Source: Halictus rubicundus
Lineage: Eukaryota > Arthropoda > Insecta > Hymenoptera > Halictidae
Length of the DNA: 64,000 nucleotides
Direction: 5' to 3'
Assembly (NCBI RefSeq): GCF_050948215.1
Contig: NW_027488709.1
Span: forward strand, 62,001 to 126,000
Shown here: positions 1 to 11,500 of the stretch, in pieces
Layout: each line of letters starts with the position of its first letter
How positions within the stretch are numbered: position 1 is the first letter of the stretch
The notes under the pieces: generated by a model
What the model was told of the DNA's origin: nothing
The model's database searches: none
The model's input: the letters and a program-made list of their open reading frames with translations, nothing else
Program-made: the position numbers and the translations under genes

Positions 1-648
1 TGGTATCTCTGAAACTTCAATTCGAAATGTGCACTTTGTCCAAATGATTGGAAATCCAACTATCCAATTTTCTTAAACGCGTTTGCATAATCTGGAAAAT
101 CTGTAAAAAATACGACCCATAAAAAATAAGACCAATAAACGTGCTCAACTGAAAACTTCGATATAAAATCGGCAATTTTATGCATTCGGATTTGTTTAAA
201 AATTGATTTTGCAGCCAAAAATTCTGAAAAAATCTCAGTCGTGTATGATATTAGGTAGAATACTCGTGAACACTTTCGTAATTTTTTGTTGAGCATGGTA
301 CGACTAAAAATTAATTTGGTTTGGAGGCACTTTTGACCATCTTATCCGGCTCTGTCTTAAAAATCAACAAAAAAAAATTATGTAAAAAATATAGAACATA
401 TTTTAGTATGCGCCATTAAACCCGATCTTTAAAAAAGATTTCTAGTCCAAATTTCGCATTGATATCTTTTTTAGTTTAAAAGTTGTAGCAAAATGTGCGC
501 CTCGCCGAACCGGGAATCGATTGCGGCTCAGGCGCTCGAAACTTTGGTAACGTGAATTCGGTGGAACGCGTCGAACAGTCGAGCAGGCAGCTCACACGGA
601 CAGAATAGGGGTACGCTTGTGTGTAGCGCGTGCATAGTAGAAGCAACG
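1..648. other. intergenic, AT-rich, no gene seen
   Basis: No credible coding region was found; short ORFs here lack recognisable motifs. Bases 331-353 resemble, in reverse complement, the terminal repeat of the palindromic elements at 24310 and 34546 (about 18 of 21 positions of the GCCGATTAAGATGGTCAAAAC block), so a diverged end of that family may lie here. Bases 490-650 are GC-rich compared with the surroundings. Confidence 0.5.
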
Positions 649-651
649 TAA

Positions 652-810
652 AGGCTCGTACAGACCTGAACATTTCGACGAACATTGCGCCGAACGGCGC
701 GCCGAACCTCAAAAATCAACATTCATTTCGGCGAACCGAAGGGCGCGATCTTGCGTTTCGTTCGCTGTTCGGCGCAATGTTCGTCGAAATGTTCAGGTCT
801 GTACGAGCCT
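652..810. mobile_element. 159-bp MITE with perfect 44-bp TIRs, TSD TAA
   Basis: Bases 652-695 and 767-810 are perfect inverted repeats of 44 bp, starting AGGCTCGTACAGACCTG. The element is flanked by the trinucleotide TAA at 649-651 and 811-813. A 3-bp TWA target duplication is what PIF/Harbinger transposons make, so this is probably a non-autonomous member of that superfamily. There is no coding capacity. The perfect arms suggest a fairly recent insertion. Superfamily is inferred from the TSD only. Confidence 0.8.
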
Positions 811-865
811 TAAGGAGACGACGGTACGAGAGAGTGCCCCCCCCCCCCCAACCCTTCACGTGGGA

Positions 866-2114
866 TGGCGCACAGTGGTGCCAAGGCGGCAAAAAATCCT
901 TTTTATAAATTTTTGATTTTTATAAAAAGAAATTATTTTTGTATAGCCTAATAGTACGTGCATGATGTGCCAGTCAGATTTTTGAAAAAATTTGTTTTAT
1001 GGAGATATACGCATGGTAAATAACCATTTCCTCGTTCCTGAGAATTCATCAGTTTTCAGTGCGATAGTTATGTAATTACTCCGCCTATAATTGAATACTT
1101 AGGGATCTACAAATCATATGGGTTATTGCAAATGGCTTCAACTATTAACTGGCAAAAAAAAATTTTCCAAAAAAAGTTGTTTAACATTAAGTAATATGGA
1201 CTAACCTGAAGCCCCTTTGCGTTACGCTCATTTTTTATTTATGGAGGAATACAAAAAATCCTTTGAATAGCTTCGATTTGGAACTAATCGTTTTGACAAG
1301 TTATAATATTGATCTAGCTTTGTGCAAAAAATCATGAGATACTTCGAGATGCTTTCGTTGCAATTTAAGTTCAAATATCAACTTTCGGAATTTCCAAAAA
1401 TGAATCGCGCGGAAGTCACGATTATTTGACGTTTCAGGTGGAATTTTTAAGGGATACATATCAGATAATAAAAAAAATTACATTCATACATATTAAAAAA
1501 TATTTAATAACAATTTTTTATGTTAAATAAACAAAGTTTTCGTTCACTGGACCACTGTCGCAAAAATGCAACAGGTATTTTTTGGTAGTGCTCCAATGAA
1601 CGCTATAAAAATAATTTATGTAAGATAAAAAAAATTGTTATTAAATATTTTTGTATACATGAAAAATTAATAAATCATATGCACTTCACATTTTTCTTTA
1701 TTAATTAGAAATATTCCTAAAAAATTTCACCTGGAAAATCAAATAATCGTAGCTTCCGCACGATTCACCCTTGGAAATTCTGAAAGTTGATATTTAAACT
1801 TAAATTGTGACGAAAGGGTCTCATGAATTTTTGCACAAAGTTAGATCAATATTACACCTTGCCAAAACGATTAGTTCCAGACCAAAATCTATTAAAGGAT
1901 TTGTTTTATGCTTCCATAAATAAAAAATGGGCAGAAAACAGAGATTTTCGATTAGCCCATATTACTTAATATTAACAACTTTGTGCAAAAATTTTTTGCC
2001 AAATAAGCGTTGTAACTGTGGCAATCTTTCCACAGATTTTCAAACAAATTCGTTGGACAGTTTCATTTTACAGATTTTTTGCCGCTTTTTGGCCATTTGG
2101 CACCACTGTGCGGC
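866..2114. mobile_element. foldback element with distal GCACAGTGGTGCCA termini
   Basis: The outer ends are inverted copies of GCACAGTGGTGCCA (near 868 and 2100-2113). Long imperfect inverted arms lie at about 1130-1450 and 1720-2030, with a central AT-rich loop that contains a further inverted repeat (near 1495-1525 and 1625-1655). No ORF of interest is present. The CAGTGGTGCC ends are hAT-like, but I could not define a convincing 8-bp target duplication, so family and exact ends are open. Confidence 0.55.
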
Positions 2115-2116
2115 GT

Positions 2117-4339
2117 CACGCGATTCTGGCATCACGACTGAACAAGTGTGATCGAGCTCGATGAATGCGGTAGTGTTTGTACGTGTCGTACGTTGCGTTC
2201 GTCGTTTATTTTCTCATTAGAAACGTGCAAAAAAATAATACAACTACGTTCTGAGTGAATAGTGAAATAGATTGACATCTCGCAAAAAACGATCAACTAC
2301 ATAATTATTGATTAATTAATTCTTGACTCTTTCGAATTTCACAATTAATATTAATTGATATTTTACATGATTCTTTAAAGCTAAAATTTATGTTGTTTAA
2401 ATGAAATATACATGGAAATATATAGTAAATTTCAATTTAATTTCTTTTTCAAGTTCAGTTACAAAAGATATTCAAAATGAATGCGTATTAATAGTGTTAA
2501 AAAATTGTAGAAATGCGAATAATTATACGTATGGAGAAATGTTATTTACGTTCAAGATTTATGAAAATTGTATTTCTATAATTTGGAAACATGGTATCTA
2601 TATTTATTAATATTGTATTGATAAAGATAATTGTAGATATATAACATAATGACATCAAATTAAAAAATATAATTTGAACATATAGTCATAACTCTGATCA
2701 TAACATCAGATATGTACATAACTCGTCAATCATTTGTATTTGACCACATTTGATAATTTTTGTAGATCTAGTTCCAACATTTATCGTTCGTCAGCGTAGA
2801 GGGCGTAAGAAAAGCAGTTGTTTACATGTGAGACACGAAACCGCATATGGTGATTGGTCTACTCTTATACCTCTTCTGTGCCATAGACGAGGTATGGTAT
2901 TACCTACAGATGTGTAGCTGACTGATGAATACGAGATGGAAACACCGGCGTGTTAGATAATGAATAAGAAAGGAACTGAAAAGGGAATCTTTCAATTTTA
3001 TTAAATGTTGGATATTTATAGGGAGGAGGGTCCTAAGTGGACATGTTTTTTTTTTTACCCGGAGTATGGAACGATCAGGTGTCAGACGTTATAACAGAAT
3101 AAAAATTGTAATTGTTACATTACATTTATTTCAGTATCACTGTCAAAAAGTCTACGTACATTTGCATAAGAGTATGATCCTAATAATGATAATGTATGAT
3201 TAGATTAGGTCCGGATACGATGTTTTGTGAATGTTATAACTTAAAAATACTTTACCACTATTATTCATGCACACACCTCGGTCTCTCTTTTTTTATTATG
3301 AAATAAATGTTTACAACAGAGTCAATAAATTCATGTGTAAAGCTAAATTAAACCAAAAATGAAATGATTCAAAATTTCAAAGGTCTAAAAAGAACTACGA
3401 TTCATAAGTGTCTATATATAGACTATAGTTTTATTTGATCCTTGCTTTGTCATTGGGCGATACAACCACATACATTGCAACCAGGGGGTGCAAGCTGCCG
3501 TGTTATAAAAGTGACCAGTATTTTAGCGCTCTCTAGTGCTCGGGGCCCGAACTAATAACAGTATATATATGTAGATACAAACGCTACTCACTCACACACA
3601 GATACTCGCGTGACTCACACAACTCTATTGTAGCTATATGTACTTTCATGTACACGCGTACAATTAATCTTTTAAGTGGAAAGGGTAGAAATTTATACAG
3701 CTTGAAATATATAAAAATAAATATTTATTATAAATCCATTTATTTTCTTCTACAATTCCAGTGAATTACAGTATGGATGCTACAGGACTGTACAGGACGC
3801 TTGGACGCTAGGTTAGCGTCGGTTAGCGTTAGCGTCAGTCAGAGCAAAGCAAGCGTTCTGCGCATGTGCCCCCATCACGTGATGGGGAACACCAACGCCG
3901 CCTAGTGCTCGGGGCCAGCAACTTAGTGGTTAAATTATTTGCATTTCAGCTTATGCCCCCTGATTGCAACGCGCGCGCCAGTCTTTGACTGCTCGTCCTC
4001 GTTACAGCATTCGAACGCGTCTCCGGAAATTATTCGAAGTCAAATAAACCGCCGAAAAAGACAGATGAAAATGGACATGTGGCAGCCTGGGCATCGCGCA
4101 GCGACGAGCACGCCGACGAACCGCCAACATACATTGTATACGCGGCGGCGCGGCGATGGTCCACGGGAAGCTGCAGAGAAAGAAGCGAAGATCGGTTCCG
4201 AAGGCGGTCGAAGGAATGCCATCGAACATTCGCTCGCGAGCGTCGGCCAGTATTCACTTCAGAGCAGCCATTCGTGTCAGTGCCGTGTGTTGTAAGTACG
4301 TATTATGGCGATTAGCTTTGGAGTACACATTTTGATTAG
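2117..4339. other. no gene recognised
   Basis: This is mostly AT-rich sequence with poly-T, AT-microsatellite and CTCACACA-rich stretches. Short repeats such as AGTGCTCGGGGCC occur at about 3536 and 3904. Overlapping ORFs on both strands around 3939-4315 sit in a local GC-rich island (4070-4260), lack motifs and contradict each other, so none is called. Confidence 0.45.
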
Positions 4340-4756
4340 TTTTCCCGAAAACAGGCCATTTGTCCGCACAGTACGGCGGTCTCTTTATTTTCCGAGATAT
4401 TTGCAAAAACTGTCTATTTTGATGTAAACTTCTGCCTATTTTGAATGACCGAATTTGTTCTTTAGGGCGCGGGAGGGTTCTTTGGTTAAAATGTACAAGG
4501 AGATTTTTATTATCCACCCTATGCAATTATCGAGTCGATGTTCTCCCATTTTGCAATCAAATTCACAGAAGTTATTTATTCATGATCACTATAAGTTGTT
4601 TCTATATATGTATTCATTGAGTGATACATGTTATTATTTATTTCCAGTGTTTTCAAATGGGTGAGGTTGGCCAACGGATGCAATGCTGGTTCGCACTTTA
4701 CCTCACGCACTGGTTCCTCCGTCACCCCAGGGGTCTCATGTTTCCTTTTCAACGGT
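4340..4756. repeat. dispersed repeat R, copy 1 (first part)
   Basis: It starts at the motif GAAAACAGGCCATTTGTCCG and is homologous to copies at 15774-16646, 30619-30930 and 56812-56872; its second half continues at 6235. The repeat also contains the block CATGTTATTATTTATTT then CAGTGTTTTCAAATGGGTGAGG, which looks like a splice acceptor followed by an exon, but no protein family was recognised. This copy is split by the element at 4760-6231. Confidence 0.7.
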
Positions 4757-4759
4757 TAA

Positions 4760-6231
4760 AGGTCGATGCACATCTCACCGACCGGCCGTTTTTTCCCCGT
4801 TTATAAGCATTTTGGGGTCCGGGACAGCTATTAGAGAGGGTTCGAGAGGCTCGGAACAAAGGCACAGCGTGTCCTCTGCTACCAGAACCCCAGGGGTTCG
4901 CTGCCCAATGCTAGAGCCGGCCGGCTAGCCGGCTAGCATTCTCGACGAGAATGTTCGCAGGCTAGCCGGCCGGCTCGTAGCGTGGCAGTACGAAGACAGA
5001 ATGAACATGCTGTATTTATTTAAAAAACTATCAACCAGAACTTTTCTGAGTTCCTCGTGGTAATAGATCTTGTTAAGGAATTTGAACGTTGTAACAAACG
5101 AAATAACAATTTATTACCACGCTAACGAAAAAGAAAGAATATCATCTGACAATCTGTGCGGTGAAACAATTCGTCATTATTTATTTCAAAAGCTGTTAAC
5201 TAGAACATTTCAGAGTCCCTCGTGGTAATAGATGGGGAATACTTTGTTAAGGAATTTGAGCGTTATTAGGAAAAAGCTACCAGAATAATTAATAATACGG
5301 TACTCCCTTTCGGAGCTATAGGTTCGAGCTACCATTTGTTGGGTTTGAGGGGAACATCTGTCGTATTTTAAATAGGCAGGTAATTTTTCTTGTGAATCAA
5401 AAACACATGTTGAATGTGAAAAATTATTAGATCTCGAGATATTTTCAAAAAATGTCATACATTTTCTTGTATTTAGTGAAATACAGCTACACTTTTTCAA
5501 AATCTTAGTTTTCGTACTCGAGTTACGATACGTGACTTGCTACTGAATTATAAAATGCTCACTCGTACAAATCGGTTTCTGTTATGATAACAATGTCGAA
5601 AGGGTGTTTACCTTTACAACATAGTTATGAAGTGTTTGAGTATCTTCTTCAATAAAGACATTTTTTGAAAATATCTCGAGATCTAATAATTTTTTTGCCA
5701 TGGTACCCTAATCATTTTTTACGTAGAATGAAAGGAAGAATCTATTCTATTTAAAGAAATGATGCAATTGTTAATTGCACATGCACTGCAGCATCTAAAA
5801 AAAATTTAAAGGCCTACAGATGTAGTGCTCTTCGAACCATTTATCTTTCTCCTTTATCGTTTTTTCGTAAATGCAATAATAACGGAGTTATGACTTGAAA
5901 CAATTGTGTGGATCACCCTGTATAAGGATGTGCGATGCTGTTTCACTAATTGTAAGTGCCAGGAACGTTTCCTATTTCCATGGTGTTTTAAAGGAGAGGT
6001 ACGGATAGATTACCTAAGGAGCTGTGGAGCCCCTAAAAACATTTTTTTTTGTGCCACGCACAGCAGGGAACTGTCAACGCGCTCTCGAAAGGCCATCTGG
6101 AAAGGGTCGAGAGGCCAGAGAAGAAATTCGGTTCCAAAGCCTGACACGGTTGCCGCCAGTAAACGCTAGGGCCAAAACCAGGGTTATAATTTTGAGCCGG
6201 CCGGCCGGGCCGGTGAGATGTGCATCGACCT
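4760..6231. mobile_element. 1.47-kb non-autonomous TIR element, TSD TAA
   Basis: Inverted ends read AGGTCGATGCACATCTCACCG then a C/G-rich block on both sides (4760-4787 and about 6199-6231). It is flanked by TAA (4757-4759 and 6232-6234). Removing it restores the uninterrupted R repeat seen at 6825-6860, which verifies the boundaries. It contains a GC-rich hairpin (4914-4976), a diverged direct repeat of about 80 bp (5020-5096 and 5187-5270) and an inverted repeat (about 5420-5457 and 5660-5697). It has no transposase ORF. The 3-bp TSD suggests PIF/Harbinger. Confidence 0.75.
4914..4976. repeat. GC-rich hairpin with nested palindrome
   Basis: Bases 4914-4930 and 4960-4976 form a perfect 17-bp inverted repeat (GAGCCGGCCGGCTAGCC). 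In the loop, ATTCTCG at 4938 and CGAGAAT ending at 4952 make a second palindrome. It sits inside the TIR element at 4760-6231 and may be a remnant of another foldback insertion. Confidence 0.8.
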
Positions 6232-6234
6232 TAA

Positions 6235-7011
6235 GAAGTAATTTTGCAGGTATTTCCTCATTATTTCTTTATCAATGTTTTAATTTGAATAGATTTTGTT
6301 TTCTTGAACTTGGAATTTATGGGATATGGGTCGTAGGGATTGGTATTTTCTTATGACTTCTGTGAAATATATTCTTTAAGTTCCTTGAGTTTTAGCGCCT
6401 TATATATATATACATTATTACGTGAAGCGAGGTATGAAATTATCGAGTCGAAGTGGTCAATGTTTTTTCACTTTGCAATCATATTCACAGAAGTTATTTA
6501 TTCATGATCACTATAAGTTGTTTCTATATATGTATTCATTGAGTTTATAAACATTAAATGAAGTGCACAAGTCGAAGTATTTCAGGTAGAGACAATTTCT
6601 AATCGCACCGCAAACGATCCCTTCATTTATTCTCAGGTTGTCCCTATAATTTATTTTCCTTACCGCGTGTAGTAGCTTGAAAACTTTACCTTATGCCGTT
6701 GAATACATGTTATTATTTATTTTCAGTGTTTTCAAGTGTGTGAGGCTGGCTATTGGATGCAATGTGGGTTCGCTGTTCACCTCACTGACTGGTCCCTCGG
6801 TCACCCCAGGGCCTCGTGTTTTGTTTTCAACAGTTAAGAAGAAATTTCACAGGTATTTTCTCATTATTTCTTTATTAATGTTTTAATTTGAATAGATCTT
6901 GTTACCTTGAATTTGGAATTTATAGGATATGGGTCTTAGAGATTGCTATTCCCTTATAACTTCTGCGAAATATATTCTTTATGTTCCTTGAGTTTTAGCG
7001 TTATATATACA
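6235..7011. repeat. dispersed repeat R, tail of copy 1 and copy 2
   Basis: Bases 6235-6415 complete copy 1. Bases 6434-7011 are a second copy that starts again at AAATTATCGAGTCG and ends at CCTTGAGTTTTAGCG. The tandem order suggests R is partly arranged head to tail. It has no recognised coding potential. Confidence 0.65.
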
Positions 7012-7533
7012 TACACTAATGAGCAAAACTGAGTCTACACTATTTGAAGCAACATAAAAGGTTTAGTTTATTAGACGAGGTGTAAAAAATTTTTGAAAAA
7101 AGTTTGAATTGGTCGGAATCGCAAAAGAAATAGTAAAAGTTGGTTTTTCTAGCTTTTTTATCTGAGCCTGTATTGAAAATTTAAAAAATGTGTTTGATTC
7201 GTTTGAATAAATTACATCCATGCTGAAAATTTTACCGATATTGGTTTATTCGTTTACGAGTTATAAACGCTTAAAAGTGGAAAATTGCCGTTTTTCACGA
7301 TTTTCGACTTAAAATCGCACTTTTAATCGTTTATAACTCGTAAACGAATTAACCAATATCTGTGAAATTTTCAGCATGGATATAATTTATTCCAGCGAAT
7401 CAAATACATTCTTTAAATTTTCAATACAGGCTCAGATAAAAAAGCTGAAAAACCAACTTTTACTATTTCTTTTGCGATTCCGACCAATTCAAATTTAAGA
7501 AAAAAATTTTTTACACTTCGTCTAATATATATA

Positions 7534-8037
7534 TGTCGGAGGCTGGGCGGACTCTTCCGTCCTCGGACCCGTCGGAGATTGTCCGTCGTCGTTCTCCATC
7601 GTTTCGCTCCTTTCGCGCTTACGCGAACGTCGTATGTACTCTACACGTACACGCGATGCCGGATCGCGTAGCGCAACGAGAGGCACGTCAACGAGCACAC
7701 GGGCCGCACAGAATGTTCGCGTACGTCTTTCTGTTCTTTTACTCTCGAGAAGTCGCTTTCCTCAAAGCTAGTCTTCGCTCTACCGTCCCGGAAACTATTC
7801 TGTCGCCCGTGGTCACGTTCAACAGGGTCCCAGCCCATCATTCCAGGTACCCTGTCTCGCATCTCCCTTTGCCCCGCGCGCGAAGAGGGGTAGCGCAGGT
7901 ACGCAGGGACTGTTTTATTGCCCCTTCGCAGGGCAATTATCAGGGTACGGTAAATCGTTATTTTACAATTAAACTAAGTCCTATAGGCGTTACGCGTTGT
8001 TGCCGACGGGGTGCATCGCTGCCATCACGCCCCGACA
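7534..8037 (-). repeat. 3' LTR of gypsy element 1
   Basis: 504 bp, TGTCGG...CCGACA. It matches 12646-13149 except for T/G at 7637 versus 12749 and a G/A change a few dozen bases on. Plus-strand ORFs here are shadows of the LTR. On the minus strand the first bases of the internal region next to the LTR, about 8038-8050, give a purine run (AGGAGGG) that could be the polypurine tract. Confidence 0.95.
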
Positions 8038-8574
8038 CGGCCCTCCTGACTGTCACACGTCCTCGTGTGGAATTGCAACGACTTTATACATCGTCTGGAA
8101 AAGAAATACCATCTATGTTTCCCGTTCGTCCATTCTGACAAAATATCGATTGAGCTCTGAATGCCATGTTTGCCATGTACTCTATGTCGAAGCACTATAC
8201 ACGCGTTCGATGTCATGCGGGCAATCATAACCAATTCTGGATAAAAACATATTCAGATAATTCGGTGCCACGGAATAAACAGTTCGGCCAAGCGGTTCTG
8301 ACACACCGTGAGCTCAAGACAACAACATGAACTTTTAGTCCACTACTGGACACAACAGAACAAAGCCACCCATGTGGCACCCGACCAACCACGTGGTCAC
8401 ACCTTTTTCAGTCGACTCATACGACTCCTGACCAATCACGTGGTCACACATTTCGCAGTCATCAACATGACCCAATACATCCATCGTCTGCCGTTACATC
8501 GCCCCGCCTCCTTTACCAGCTAAACTGGGTTTGGGAATAATGGCTTACGACTAATAAGCACGACGCATGGATTT
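8038..8574 (-). other. 3' untranslated internal region of gypsy element 1
   Basis: This non-coding stretch lies between the stop codon of the gag-pol ORF and the 3' LTR. It includes two similar blocks with ACCAATCACGTGGTCACAC or ACCAACCACGTGGTCACAC (about 8382-8450). No ORF is supported. Confidence 0.7.
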
Positions 8575-11500
8575 TCACGTGTTTCTTTCCTCACTGTTGT
8601 CATCCCCGACACTGGCACATTCTGTTAATTCGGTGTCGCTCCAATTACTACGGATATCAAACTCTATGGGAACAGAACTATCAGGCATCAATCTCAGTCG
8701 CTCGTGAGCATATTTAAGTACTCTATTGCCACTTACAGGCTTCAAACGATATCTGTCGTTGGGCAAAACTTCTATTATCTTATACGGACCGCGAAATTTA
8801 GCATCTAATTTCGTTTGATTTCGTTCGTGATTTTCTATAAGAACGTAATTTCCGACCGAAAATCTAACAATTTTTGCTTTGTTACTATCGAATCGTGTTT
8901 TGTCGTACGCGGCGTTTTGGTCGATCGCTTGGGTCGCTTGTTCTCTGATGTCCGAAAGGTCGAGTTCTTCGCCGTTATCATTAGCAACTGACAATGATAT
9001 TGGTCTGGCAACTTTGCCTATCAGCAATTCCAAAGGGCTATGCTTAGTGGTACGATTCGCTGTACAATTTAACGCTAGTTGGACATTTTCAAGGGACTCT
9101 TGCCAGGACTTGCTATTATTTAGTTCTACCGCGGTAAGCATATTTCTAAGCGTACTCATTGTTCTTTCTACCTGACCATTGGCACGACACGTACCTGTAG
9201 CGATTAGATGCAGGTCAATATTATGGGTCTTGCAGAATTCACGAAAATTGCTGTTTGCGAAACATCTACCCTGATCGGCAATAATTCTGGAGGGGGCCCC
9301 AAATAAATTCACGCAGTAATTCAGTGCTGTGATGGCACTGGCCGCGTCTATGTTTATGGAATGTCGTAAAATTACAAATTTGGTGAACGCGTCGACGAAC
9401 ACAAACACGTATTCTTTTATGTTATTTTTGCCGCTAAGTTTTCCCGTAGCGTCAACATGAATCGTATGCCACGGTACGCTTACCTTTGGGATAGGATGCA
9501 GCTCGGCTTGCGCTTTACCTGAGTGAGACTTTGATAATTTGCACGTGATACAATTTTCGACAAATTTACGAATGTACTTCGACATGTTAGGAAACCAGTA
9601 ATGTTGATAGGCCTTCTCTAAGGTTTTGTTCCAACCAAGATGCATAATAGACTCGTGAACATTATTAATTACGGACCATCGAAAATGTACGGGGACTATG
9701 GGTAATTGTTGACTGCGATTTTTACGTTGTATTTTTCTATGCAAAACTCCTGATTTCAACGAATATGTTTTGGCGGTATCAGGATCCATTTCATTGTTTT
9801 CCAATTGGGAAATGATCTTGTTCAGTTCATCATCTCGTAGTTGCTCAGTTTGTAACCAGTTCTCCGATATCTCGGCCAAATTAACCCGTTTCTGTTCAAT
9901 CCGTTTATGACTGTCTTTGATCGGTAAAGGGTTTCGCGAGAAGAAATCCGCGTGGCTCATGCGTTTTCCTTCTCGGTATACAATGTCAAAATCGTATGCC
10001 TGTAGGAATGCCCACCATCTGTGTACTCGCGGGGTAAGGTCCATTTTTGTACGCGAGGCTTTAAGCGAGTTGCAATCAGTGACGACTAGGAATTGTCTTC
10101 CTTGCAAGAAATGGCGGAAATGTTTTATGGCATTGACTACCGCTAACGTCTCCAACTCGTATGAGTGATATCGCGATTCGGCGTCAGTGGTTGTCTTACT
10201 ATAATACGCGACCGCGTGAGATTTACTATCTACTTTTTGTATTAGGACAGCACCGTAACCATCCGAGCTGGCGTCAGTATGTAATTCGATTGGGTATGAC
10301 GGATTGAATAGCATTAGTGTGGGTTCGTTTATTAAATTTGCAATAATGTCTTGTCGGATCTTTTCGTGTTGCTGTTTCCATTCTATCTTTCCTTTTCCCG
10401 TAGTCAATTTGTATAGTGGGGAAGTGATCTGAGAAAACTTAGGTATAAACTGTCTGAAATAGGAAGCAAGGCCTATGAATTGCCTAAGCTGAGTCACCGT
10501 TGATGGAGGAGAAGATTCGGTTAATGCTTTTACTTTCCGCGGGTTTGGCCTGATTTCCCCCGCGGTCACTTCAAAGCCCAAATAATCTACACGTGATTTT
10601 AGAAACGCACATTTATTCAAATTGAGTGAGAATCCCGCTGACTTTAATTTTTCTAGTACTATTTGTAGCCTCTCTAAGGACTCTTGTATAGAGTTGGCCG
10701 GAATCATAACGTCGTCCAGGTAACAAACTACAAATGTGTTTACGAGTCCAGAAAGGGCTTGGTTTATGGCCCTCTGAAATACCGAAGGAGCATTACGAAG
10801 CCCGAATGGCATGGACAAATACTCGTATTGACCATCTGGAGTAACAAATGCAGTCTTTTCTATCGAGTCTTTATGGACAGGGATTTGATGGAAACCCGAC
10901 GCCATGTCTAGTGTCGTAAAGTATTGTGCGTCGCTTAGTCGCTGGATTTGGTCGTTTATGAGCGGTAAGGGGTACCTATCGGGGACTGTGTTACTATTTA
11001 GTTCCCGGTAATCAACGCATAAACGGTCAGAACCGTCCTTTTTGTTAACGAGGATTACGGGACTGGCAAACGGGGAACAACTAGGTCTAATTATCCCGGC
11101 AGACAAGAGTTCGTTGATTTTGTCCTTTACAGTTTGCTTCTCATCAGGGCTAAGTCTATATGGTCGTCGTTGAACAGTACGATTAGGGTCTATTAATTTT
11201 ATTTGTAACTCTCCCGAACTTATCCTACCCGTAGGTGTACCGAGGACAAACGATTCAGAAAATCCTTTTAACAGATCGATTAGTTCTTCTCTATGGGGAC
11301 CAACTACATCTGTGTCAACACTATTAAAGTTATCGATCTTTTTGCCAACTTCGCAAATTTTTATTATCTTATCCCGTCTTAGACTGAAGCTATTCGCCGA
11401 AATTTCAACAGAAAACCCTTGCGTTATCAAATCGCGTCCAATCAAAATACTATAACTCAAATGTTCGTCCGGCACGACATGAAAGAGAATTTCAACGCGG

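Noticed and set aside
3939..4315. Overlapping ORFs in a GC-rich island
   Set aside because: Open in several frames on both strands, as expected of GC-rich DNA, and no domain is visible.
7533..8138. 201-aa and 291-aa plus-strand ORFs over the gypsy element 1 LTRs
   Set aside because: Same sequence in both LTRs, antisense to the element, no motif.
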